From NCBI GenBank assembly GCA_001586965.3, contig LUCW03000005.1, forward strand, positions 441,501 through 505,500: a DNA stretch of 64,000 nucleotides, written 5' to 3'. Below are positions 46,398-55,101 of the stretch, one piece after another; within the stretch, counting starts at the first letter, position 1, and each line of letters opens with the position of its first letter. The position numbers and the translations under genes were made by a program. The notes beneath the pieces were generated by a model. That model did no database searches. It was not told the origin of the DNA and saw only the letters and a program-made list of their open reading frames with translations. The DNA is from Sphaeroforma sirkka. Lineage: Eukaryota; Opisthokonta; Ichthyosporea; Ichthyophonida.

Positions 46398-46519
46398 GGT
46401 TTCAGGGGTTTTGGGTTTATGAATAATAATAATAATAATAATTAAAAAAAAAAGAATTGACGAACACTGAAAGGTTGTGTATGTCGGACTAGCAAGATGT
46501 TTTCAAACACCTAAACAAA

Positions 46520-46636
46520 ATGGAGACGTGCCCGCCAGTTGTCGAGCTCAAGCAGTACCACGAGGCCAAGGCCAGGCGCCAGGCACCAGTCAGGCCTGTG
46601 TGGTGGACGGTTAAGCGACTTTTACAGTGTTTTTAG
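46520..46636 (+). CDS. Possible small protein
   Basis: Frame of 38 residues (METCPPVVELKQYHEAKARR onwards, ending LLQCF). It lies alone between an AT-rich intergenic stretch and the next gene, with a CCTAAACAAA leader typical of this genome. Basic and amphipathic. No family recognised; may be chance. Confidence 0.35.
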   Translation: METCPPVVELKQYHEAKARRQAPVRPVWWTVKRLLQCF

Positions 46637-46704
46637 GGTTGAAAAAGACTATATATTAGGTGGTCAACGTATCCAGGTGCCATTTGAATCTGGGTTTCCT
46701 TAGC

Positions 46705-47607
46705 ATGTCCGATTGCGAGTTGTTGAAGGAAGACCGGGGGGAAGGGAGCGGCGAAGACGAGGACGACGAGTACTTGATCCAGAAGCTGTTTCGCGACGGG
46801 TACATGGTCGTCTCAACTGAACTGAACGTTGGACAGGCGAGAAAATGTATCGACGACGAGCTGAAGGCGTTTCCCGAGTTCAAGCCGTGGGCGACGCAGT
46901 ACGTGCTGGGCTCGAGTCGGCTGAGCAACCCGGCATCGTTCCACAACCCCACGGTGCGCCGGCTGCGGGCGATGGCCGACAGCGCCATCCGGCCGCTGTT
47001 CAAGCTGGACGCAGGCCGGAGAACCCTGAAAACGTACATTGAGCAGATTATTGGTCAGCTCGAGGTCCGGAAGCGGGGGACGCCAGTCTCGCCCACTAGC
47101 CGGCACAGGTACAGGGGGTCCTTTGCTGGGTTGTGGAACCTGGACTCGGAGGTCCGGTATTTTACCTGTACGCCAGGCTCGCACAGGGACAGCGCTCCAG
47201 CCGTCCATGTCCATCGAGTGGCGGTCCGCCCCGGCGACATCCTGGTACACTCGGAGTGGCTTGCGCACGAAGGGGTTGAAGACAAGGTTGACGAGAGCAC
47301 CTACCGGCTGTTTCTGGGCTGGCGGCTAACTCATGTAGTGAATGTCGTTCCACTGGTGGCGAACCTCCAGAGCTTGCTGGAGACGCAGGCCGTGGTGCCG
47401 CTGAGATCCGGGGCCATGCCGGAGATGTACACGCTGGGGTGCGGGCGAAACACGCTGGCCCAGTTCAGCGCAAACGTGGAGGGTGTGTGTCTGGACCAGG
47501 ACCTTCTTGTTGATAAGCAAATGGTATCGCTAGAGTTCTACAACCTGCGCATGTACGCCGCGTACACGCAGGCCGAGATCGATATACTCACACCTTGTTT
47601 GATTTGA
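46705..47607 (+). CDS. Fe(II)/2-oxoglutarate dioxygenase-like (PhyH-type) protein
   Basis: Protein of 300 residues from ATG 46705; ATATATTA at about 46650 is a likely TATA box. LFRDGYMVVSTELN resembles the opening of phytanoyl-CoA-dioxygenase folds. SFHNPTVRRLRAMADSAIRP is a giant-virus block seen in related proteins. FTCTPGSHRDSAP and RPGDILVHSEWLAHEGVE give the jelly-roll pattern of G-S-H...P-G-D-hhhH...H, although the exact metal triad is uncertain. YRLFLGWRLT fits the last strand with its 2-oxoglutarate-binding Arg. Substrate unknown. Confidence 0.6.
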   Translation: MSDCELLKEDRGEGSGEDEDDEYLIQKLFRDGYMVVSTELNVGQARKCIDDELKAFPEFKPWATQYVLGSSRLSNPASFHNPTVRRLRAMADSAIRPLFKLDAGRRTLKTYIEQIIGQLEVRKRGTPVSPTSRHRYRGSFAGLWNLDSEVRYFTCTPGSHRDSAPAVHVHRVAVRPGDILVHSEWLAHEGVEDKVDESTYRLFLGWRLTHVVNVVPLVANLQSLLETQAVVPLRSGAMPEMYTLGCGRNTLAQFSANVEGVCLDQDLLVDKQMVSLEFYNLRMYAAYTQAEIDILTPCLI

Positions 47608-47665
47608 ATAAATAATTGTATTTGATTGGTGCACAGAATAGATTTATTCTTCTAGACATTTTTTT

Positions 47666-48118
47666 TTACCATGGTCGCAGGCCCGAATGTAGACCGAGCA
47701 CCACGGCTACTGCCATCACACCCACTACGACAACTGCCACCACGGCTATGGCAACAGCTGTATCTGGCCCCATACCCACATCGAGCATTTCCGCCAGCAG
47801 GTCGTCTGCGTGTTTTAACTCGCTGTCCAACGAACCACGGGTCAGCGCACCATGGATCCGGGTGTACCAGTCGTAGTAGGGGGTCTGGCTCGCGGGCTCG
47901 ACGGCCACACACACAAAGTCCATCAATGTGGCTAGGTTCACATACACGTCCCCGTTGTGCACCAGCTGGAGACCAGCGGTGCTGCTGTCCTCGGTTGTTT
48001 CGATCTCAAAGTCCGACAGCCTAAAGTACGTTCCGTCCAGTGTACGATCTCCGATCGTGCAGATGTGGACAGTGACATGATCACCGCGCACAAAGGGCAG
48101 TAGTCCAAGCTCCTCCAT
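47666..48118 (-). CDS. MSV199-related protein with C-terminal membrane segment
   Basis: Protein of 150 residues. VTVHICTIGDRTLDGTYFRLSDFEIE parallels the IHVVGDR...GTFFSASDIA opening of the larger paralogues. VYVNLATLMDFVCV and YYDWYTRIHGAL parallel their Y-V-x-h-x-x-h and A-x-W-x-M-D segments. A hydrophobic C-terminal stretch (TAVAIAVVAVVVVGVMAVAV) replaces the GIY-YIG and coiled-coil parts. This turns a DNA-binding-type domain into a tail-anchored protein, a notable rearrangement. Confidence 0.6.
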   Translation of the reverse strand: MEELGLLPFVRGDHVTVHICTIGDRTLDGTYFRLSDFEIETTEDSSTAGLQLVHNGDVYVNLATLMDFVCVAVEPASQTPYYDWYTRIHGALTRGSLDSELKHADDLLAEMLDVGMGPDTAVAIAVVAVVVVGVMAVAVVLGLHSGLRPW

Positions 48119-48207
48119 TGTTTTATGTTTTTGGCCCTTGTAACACATACACATTGTGGCACGCCGCTCGACGAACTCGACTTTTGCCGATTTGGCCTTG
48201 GGTGAGA

Positions 48208-49092
48208 CTAGCCGTTCTGGCAGTCAATGTATGTAATCTGCTTGTCTGGATCGGCAATGTTGCTTACACGGCCACCCAGGATACACTTGGTAAACTTGAA
48301 TGTCGCAACGTCGTTCGGGGGCCCCTGGTAGGCTCCCCCGTAGATCAGATTGGGCGAGTTCCGGAACTCGCAGTTGGTACACTCGTAGTCCTGAGCCTCG
48401 ACGCCGACTCGGATCACCTGGCCGACGCGGTCGAATATGCAGTTCACGAGGTTGATGCTTCCCGTGAACGAGTTCCCCATCTGCATCGACTTGTCAGTAG
48501 AGTTACGAAACTGGCACCCGAAAAAGTTGACCGTTCCAAGACTGGGTCGGTCGAGACCCTTGTGTGAGATGGCGTCCTCTCCAACGTCGGTCCATGTGAC
48601 GTTGCTGAGTGTCCAGGAGTTCTTTGGTGACGCGCTCCCGTTGGCGTAGAGCCAGATGCCGTCAATGCCGTTGGGGCCTAGGATGACGTTCTTGAGTGTG
48701 CTGTTCTCGTACAAGTGGAAGAACGCCTGCTGATCCTCGGCTTGCGAACCGTCGCCCATGGAGCTGGCGGCCATGTACGTCATGCACTTGCCGTCAAACG
48801 TCTCGCCGGCCTTGACGACTATGGCCTTGGAGATGTCGACGGAACCCGCGCTCGCGCAGAACTTGACGTCTGGGTTGACACCCACCGTGGTGGACGTGGT
48901 GGCAAAGTTATCGGCACCGGCACCGGTGCCGGCACCGGTGACTCCGGTCTTGGACGTGGCAGCGGCCTTTTGGGAAGCACATTTTGCTTTGCAGTCATAC
49001 ACTGCCCGCGGGACACTAGTATGCAGCCTCACGCTAACGATTGTAGCTGCGAGTACAAGCACAAGCACGAGCCACAGGACAAAGGGGGTCAT
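48208..49092 (-). CDS. Pectate lyase, PL3-like, membrane-anchored
   Basis: Protein of 294 residues with an N-terminal hydrophobic anchor (residues 3-22). The catalytic domain has the PL3 order: VKAGETFDGKCMTY, AFFHLYENSTLKNVILGPNG, IDGIWLYANGSA, TWTDVGEDAISHKG, FGCQFRNSTDKSMQMGN and NCIFDRVGQVIRVG. The beta-helix pattern with Asp-Gly, Asn-Val, Gly-x-Asp-Gly and Asp-Lys-x-x-Q steps is clear. Such enzymes cleave polygalacturonate by beta-elimination. A virion- or ER-anchored pectate lyase would suit entry through, or exit from, a pectin-containing wall (inference). It is very rare in viruses as far as I know. Confidence 0.8.
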   Translation of the reverse strand: MTPFVLWLVLVLVLAATIVSVRLHTSVPRAVYDCKAKCASQKAAATSKTGVTGAGTGAGADNFATTSTTVGVNPDVKFCASAGSVDISKAIVVKAGETFDGKCMTYMAASSMGDGSQAEDQQAFFHLYENSTLKNVILGPNGIDGIWLYANGSASPKNSWTLSNVTWTDVGEDAISHKGLDRPSLGTVNFFGCQFRNSTDKSMQMGNSFTGSINLVNCIFDRVGQVIRVGVEAQDYECTNCEFRNSPNLIYGGAYQGPPNDVATFKFTKCILGGRVSNIADPDKQITYIDCQNG

Positions 49093-49129
49093 TTTAGTAC
49101 GAAAGAAATTGTATGCGCGTCCTTTATTC

Positions 49130-49255
49130 AGTCAACTATTCCAACCTACCTAGACTACGAGCTCCCCCTCTGCGAGCGACTCGATGCACTGCACGCCATG
49201 GCCGCGACCGACACCATGGAGGCCGTGGTGGGGCTGTGCCGGATCCGAGAGGACA
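49130..49255 (+). repeat. Partial copy of the 5' end of the 55102 gene
   Basis: About 120 bp from ATTCCAACCTACCTAGACTA onward is repeated at 55108-55225 with only a few substitutions, in the same orientation. It has no start of its own here and is followed by unrelated sequence. The two copies bracket the ART-like gene and transposon copy 2. Confidence 0.85.
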
Positions 49256-49324
49256 CACGGGCGGTTGTCAAAGTCGGTGGGCCGTATACCTCCCGCGTTT
49301 TAAAGAAAAATTTTATTTAATAAA

Positions 49325-50095
49325 ATGATTGAATACCGAGAAAAGGGCGTGGCTCTTCTTGCGTGTTTAGGACAAGCGCCGGACACCTGGACCTTGTACA
49401 ACGAATTATATGCCGAATTAAAATCGGATGAATTGGTAAGGGGTGAAATCGAACGTAAATTCGGGGAAAGGGGTCAACTACCACAGTGTTGGACCGAACC
49501 TTTCCGCGTGTATTTGGAGGTATATCACAAAAACATCAACGGCTTGTTGAGAAAATGCCCGCTGCCGAATTTCGATGGTAGGAACAATTACTTTTTCCCA
49601 CTCATCACGCGCCAGTGCTCCACGTTTCTACCTTGTGTGTACAAACTCGACAAGTTTATATCAGACAAGCATTCCCTCGAAGGACATGTTCTGCGCGGAA
49701 AATACATGTATCGAGGTTCACCGGTGAGTGTGCTTGACAAGAAGCATCGAATTTCCAGTGGAGACGACTTGCCGGGTGCCGGTGTGCACATAGATGCATT
49801 TGCCCTAGAGGAACCTGGTTTTGTATCATGCACAAGAAGCAAGGTCGAAGCGGCCCGATTCGTCCATCAGAATTTCTGCTGCATTTTACGATTCGAAATA
49901 CCTAAGGAAGTTTCTTACTACTACGACAATGGTAGGTACAACAGACGAGAACGGGAATGTATTTTGCAGCGGAACCTGATTTTTATTGACTTTCGATTCA
50001 ACAGCTGGTTCGAAGTAACTGGGCAAAAAATTGCAGTGGTCGACTGCGAACTTGTACCGCATACGGGATACAACCCCGAGCGGTATTTTAAATAA
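49325..50095 (+). CDS. ADP-ribosyltransferase-like protein (AT-rich insert gene)
   Basis: Protein of 256 residues. An R-S-E-type arrangement is visible: GKYMYRGSP (Arg about 130), GFVSCTRSKVEAARF (S/T about 165) and RRERECILQRN (E-x-E about 209). The N-terminal 100 residues are helical and unassigned. There is no signal peptide. Base composition is clearly AT-richer than the flanking viral genes, suggesting recent transfer. The target duplication of transposon copy 2 covers its last sense codon and stop. Whether it modifies proteins, nucleic acids or small molecules is not evident; it is only distantly like the ART-type protein at 13152. Confidence 0.6.
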   Translation: MIEYREKGVALLACLGQAPDTWTLYNELYAELKSDELVRGEIERKFGERGQLPQCWTEPFRVYLEVYHKNINGLLRKCPLPNFDGRNNYFFPLITRQCSTFLPCVYKLDKFISDKHSLEGHVLRGKYMYRGSPVSVLDKKHRISSGDDLPGAGVHIDAFALEEPGFVSCTRSKVEAARFVHQNFCCILRFEIPKEVSYYYDNGRYNRRERECILQRNLIFIDFRFNSWFEVTGQKIAVVDCELVPHTGYNPERYFK

Positions 50096-50168
50096 ATGCA
50101 ATGGTGTCAACTTAAGCGATTTTCTTTTTTTTTTTGGGTTATAGAACTATTGTTTTCAAATTGTCAAT

Positions 50169-51205
50169 ATGGACAAATTAAAATCATTTTGCAACCTCCA
50201 AGACCACAAATGGATTCTTCGAAAACGGTCTATAACTACATTCGACGTCGTCCTCCACTACATCCTCACTGCTGTGTTGAACATCGGTGTTCGCACAGCA
50301 GTTGCCATGTCCGGTTGTACGTGTTCCCCACGGCAATGGCAAAGGCCATGAATAGAATTCCCTGCTACGTACTCGAATCGATATTGCGAGAGTACACGCC
50401 ACAACAACCATATCCGTTACGGATGCAAACAATTGCGGTTGACGGCTCGTTTATCCGCCTTCGGCCTAGACTAAGGGCGGATTTTAAAGTGTCGAGGAAT
50501 AGCCGTAAATATCCCCATGCGCTAATTAGCACAATGTACGACTGTCATACACATCGCGTCGTCGATTCACAAGTTTTTGTATCACACAACGAACGCGACG
50601 CATTTCTTGCTAGATTTGTATCTCGCGGTGATATGTATGTATTTGATAGGGGCTATTTCAGCCGGACGTTGGCGGACAAAATACACACCAAAGGATCGTA
50701 CTTTGTCTTTCGCGTTAAACATAATCAGAGATCATTCCCCTCTTACACACGGCGACACTCTTACATACACGACGGTAAGACGTACCATGTCTTAACCAAT
50801 CTGTCTGTACTAAGTCCTGGGCAGATTGCCCAGGCGTATGGACATCGCTGGAAGGTAGAAACTTACTTTCGCCATATGAAACAGACACTTGGCAACCGGG
50901 TCTTTCAGAAGCAATCGATTAGTGGTATGCAGAAAGAATTACTTGTCAGGCAGATTGTGGACCTCATCTCTCGCCAATCCGATTCGGTGATGTGGAGTAG
51001 GTCTGATGTTATGACTCAACTTGCAACATTACTCCGAGATCATACTGCACCACGTCGATCAAAAGCACCTCATGTGATTGAAATGTATCCAATTATATCT
51101 CTTACACCTATATCGCGTGGAATAGTTCTTACCAGATCACCACCAGCGATTGATGGCGTTGCGACTGTATTCAATTGGTCTAGATGTAAATCGGGAATAG
51201 GGTAA
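50169..51205 (+). pseudogene. IS4-family DDE transposase, copy 2 (one frame change)
   Basis: The start MDKLKSFCNLQDHKWILRKR is the same as copy 1, but a one-base shorter C-run near 50330 ends that frame after 60 codons. The catalytic part (AVDGSFIRL, VFDRGYF and the Y-x2-R-x3-E-x6-K motif) continues in the next frame, which is open from 50096. The change may be a sequencing error. If real, this copy would depend on transposase from copy 1. Confidence 0.8.
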
Positions 51206-51383
51206 TCCCCCTGTGTCCAAGAAACATGGCTGATCCATGGAAGACATCCTACTCTTAAGGTTTATGAATCGGTTTTGAATGATGATACGTAAAACTCGGA
51301 ATTAGTATATAAGGGCATTCAAACTGTCAAATACAATTCACAATTACACTGTGTATGTTTTATACAGATAGATTTGCAACACA

Positions 51384-54300
51384 ATGCCCTTAATCAGCAA
51401 GCGATCGCTCTACATCGATCTTGCAACCTGTGCGAATCAGACCCCGGACTTAATGTTAGTATGATCGACAAGACATCCGCTGAGATGATCGAGGTCTTAG
51501 CGGGATACAATCACGCTGTCGTAGGTGGATTTCAGCGTCTGGTCTTTGTTCTACCCTCTACCAAGTTGACTCAATGAAATCTATGCACAAGTTGGTGCAC
51601 GACGCAAGATACAAGATTAACCATCGGCGTACTCCACCTATCGTCTGGCCCCATGTGCTGATAGATGCAGCCCGGGTTGGCATTCGTCGCAACCATGTGG
51701 ACATTGTTTCTAGTGTCGATCCTGCTCGATGGATTGCAACAAATTCGTCCACCGAGGATGTTGTGCTGACTAGAGATAAGGTAGTACTATGGGCAAGAGG
51801 TAGACACACCACCAACCTCAAGTACTTGTACTCGGCAGTTGACTCCGACATGATTGAGACATTAGACGACTATAGTAATACACCCACACCCAATTCGATC
51901 ATTGACTGGTGCGTGTACGAAGTAGGAACACTACGGCGAGCGTTTGCCATGTCAAGAATGACAGTGGTAAATGCCACCCACGCCGATCGCTGGGACCCCA
52001 ATCTATTTCAGTCTCGGCGCGCCGAGGATCATGTAGATCAGATGATGCGCTATATCAGGGCCGAGTATGAAGAAATTTCGGTTAAGCGCGAGAATACCAC
52101 GGGTCGAGCTGAGTCGAAATTGGACAAGCGGTTGGCTGTTTTGGATGCAATAGATCGCATCGATATTAGCTGGTTCGGACACCTACTATGTCGCATGACA
52201 TCAGATAGCCCAGTCGCTACGCGTGGGACGCCTATGCGTGCATTTGAACAATTTGACTTGTTTCACAACGGGGAGCTGTCTTTGTCACAGTGTTTGGGGG
52301 AGGAGAAGCATCAACTGCTTCAGAAGGTCGCAAGAAGTGCCCCTAAACGAAAATTAGCATCTCGCCTTTGGACCAGGCAGAAACAGACCAAAGAGAATTC
52401 ATCCACCCAACGTCCAAAGAATGGGAGAGTATCTATACCTAGAACACGCAAGTTCACCTGGGAAGTTGGACGCGAAGAAGCACTGCTCTACTGGGGTGTG
52501 AAGAATGAAAGACCCAACCGCTTTGTCGGGTTGTTAGAGATGGCGGACACTGGAGCATTCAAGAAGCTGGGAAACGATGAAACTATAGACTATGATCCGA
52601 CGTCGAACACCAGGTGGCCTAAAGGAGATTTGCTGATATGTGAAACGTGTGGAGAGCGCGTTCAAGACCTGATGAAACACACCAAGGCGGAACATTGGTT
52701 GGAATGTCCAGTGTGCAACAAGTCATTCGAGACTCTCAAGGACCACATATGCGTCAAGTGCCCCAAGTGCTGCAAGACAATGTCAAGTCTAAAAAAGCAC
52801 AAGTGCCAGATGTGTGGGAAGTGTGGGTCATTCTATGCAACGCGACACTATTGTGGTGAGTGTAGCGGGTGCGATGCCAAGTTTAAATCTAAGAACGCTG
52901 AAGATGCACATAAGTGTCCCGGGAAGACGAAGGAAAGGTCTGTGGACAACACATCCAAACGACGCCTGACGAAGGCGTCTGAACGAGACTCTATAGGGGT
53001 GTTGAAGAAACAGAAGTTGGACATCGACTCTGTTGCAAAAAATTATACCCGTGAAGAGACGGAAGCGCAGCGGGGATTCTAATGTTGTGCGCGATAAACT
53101 GGCTCTTACAAAGGGGAGTAAGCGTCAAAATCTGGATGGATGTAGAAATAGAACAAGGTATACCACCATTGGGCGACTTCCACATGCAAAATACACCATC
53201 CATAGATACATCCAGCGATGTAATCGGGAGTGGTACAACAGGTTGTCGTTGTTTATTGATGGAGCGTCAGATAGAACTCTCGAGGACTTCTTGGTGTGTT
53301 TCTGGGATTAGAAGCCGGTGTAGCTTCGGTTGACGTGGGTGAGAGTGTAGAAGATGTGGTGGGCCCACTTGATGATGACATAGCTGCCGGTGACGAGCTG
53401 AACTCTGACGTAGACTCGGTGGATGTGACCAAATTGGCTAGTCGTCTCACCGCCACGGTAAAAGGATCTGGTATACAATATCCGACGAAAGGATTGGCGA
53501 CATCGTTTATTGAGGTGACAAAGCTATTTTGTCAAAATTGGATAGAGACATTGCAGAGGCGATATGCTGAACTCCAGTTGCTTGTGGACACACCGGGGAC
53601 GTTTCAGGTCATCTATTCGACCGTGAGAAGTCATGATGATATTGTTTTGGACAAGCTAACACCAGTTGGTCGAAAGCTGCCACTTGCAATCCGAATTGAT
53701 CCTTCTGCATTACTCGGGATGGCAAAATCGTGTTGGTCCACAACCGAGGGTCGAGGTCGGAAGATACCAACAGTCGACGAATCGCAGTACAGTCAATTTG
53801 ATGTAGTTCCCAACACAGACCAATTGACGGGTATGCATGTGCTTATCGGCAAGGATCTTACCCTGGAGGTTGTGAAGCGGATGAACAAGGCGAACAAACT
53901 GGTAAGACCATCGTTGATGATCTCGAAAGGTGTTGTGCGACTACTTGAGCGAGTTCCCGACTACAACAAGACGATGAAGATGGGTGATGGGGTCAACCTT
54001 GAGACTATTCTCGGATCGGAGTATAAGGCTGGTGGATTGTTTGGTTCAGCAAAGGTGGGTAAACAGATTAATCGAACATATCTGGCAACACTGAAAGATC
54101 TGTATGCACAGTATGGTGACAGTGCAAGAGCAAAGTTTGTCAACCGCCCGATTGTGACCGTGGACCCGAATATGCATGAGGTTGTGTTTGGAGTATTCTA
54201 TCCATCCAGACTGAGGGTGAAATATGTTGACAACGATATGTCCGAACACACAAAGTACAAGGTGTCAGTGACGTACAGGACATTTAGTGTGAGTGCAGCT

Positions 54301-54897
54301 ACACTGAGGAACTCGTCGAAGCTATGGCGGGTGTACTTGGCAAAACACCCGATCGCGAGGGAAGGGTCATTTGCAAAAGTCGCAAAATCTGTATTTAAAT
54401 CCGAAGCTGTAGGTGCACGTGGACTGGGTGAGCGGCTGAAGGTCCAGTTTATACAGCACGTGATGCGGATGTTGTCAAGGTACTGCAGTGAAGGGCGAGC
54501 TGGCTACAAAACACTAGATCCTATTGTGTTGTATGGAGATGGACAATTTACGAGCAACGCGAAGGGGCTTGTTGGCTTCGGACAGACATTGGTTCGAGAG
54601 TTGAGCAAACACTGTTTTGTGATGTTTTCAGAAGAGTTCAGAACATCACAGGTGTGTTCTGTGTGTCATACGAACGAGCCGATGACTCCTGTAGCTGTTG
54701 GGCGTCACGCACCGTTTAAGCACATGCGCTGCATGCATTGTGTGACAGGTGAAGGTGTGACAAGGAGAAATCTATTGTTTCAGCGAGACGTGAATGCGAT
54801 ATTGAACATGTTTCGCAATGCACTGGAGACTACGGTACTTGGGGATGTCGGGAAGGTCTTCAGACGAACGAGGAATACACGACGAGCCATAGGGTAG
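51384..54897 (+). pseudogene. Fanzor/TnpB-like nuclease gene, copy 2 (several frame changes)
   Basis: Starts MPLISKRSLYIDLATC-equivalent at 51384 and ends GRTRNTRRAIG at 54897. The N-terminal domain and zinc-finger block are in one frame (51574-53082). The RuvC/zinc-ribbon part is in another (53296-54897). Four one-base length differences from copy 1 lie in short runs of C, A or G. The catalytic positions VDPNMHEVV, SEEFRTSQVCSVC, MRCMHC and RDVNAILNM are all present. This copy is the evidence that the N-terminal part and the 918-residue part of copy 1 belong to one gene of about 1170 codons. Confidence 0.75.
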
Positions 54898-55047
54898 ATA
54901 TATATAGATATATAGATATATAGATATATAGATATATAGATAGAAAAATCATGGGATTTGCCATCCAAGGCATACCCTTTTAAATTCAGAACGTGCCGTT
55001 ATAGGAACGCAACATATAGACAATTGTATGCTAAGTTAACATTAATG
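54898..55047 (+). ncRNA. Candidate guide-RNA (omega-RNA) region at transposon end, copy 2
   Basis: Equivalent of 21702-21849 in copy 1: the tail after the Fanzor stop, including the ATAGATAT microsatellite (54898-54944) and about 100 nt of unique sequence to the element end. If guides are read from flanking DNA, that of copy 2 would begin AAATAAATGTGC. Assignment rests on position and family practice only. Confidence 0.25.
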
Positions 55048-55101
55048 AAATAAATGTGCAATCAACATGCCTTATGTGCCTTTGCGAACAAACAAAGCAC
55101 A

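Larger units (their letters stand above)
50099..55047 (+). mobile_element. IS4-type transposon carrying a Fanzor/TnpB-like gene, copy 2
   Basis: Element of 4949 bp, inverted relative to copy 1 (21702-26652) and almost identical throughout. Ends are CAATGGTGTCAACTTA on the left and the complement of CATTAATGTTAACTTA on the right. The target duplication is AAATAAATG at 50090-50098 and 55048-55056. Both inner genes point rightward. Compared with copy 1, most length differences fall in runs of C, A or G. The different target duplications prove that the two copies arose by separate insertions, not by simple block duplication. Confidence 0.92.

Noticed and set aside
50096-50330. In-frame start at 50096 as the true start of the copy 2 transposase
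   Set aside because: The sequence before about 50330 in that frame does not match copy 1's protein and begins at the transposon edge; the MDKLKSFC start at 50169 is the conserved one.
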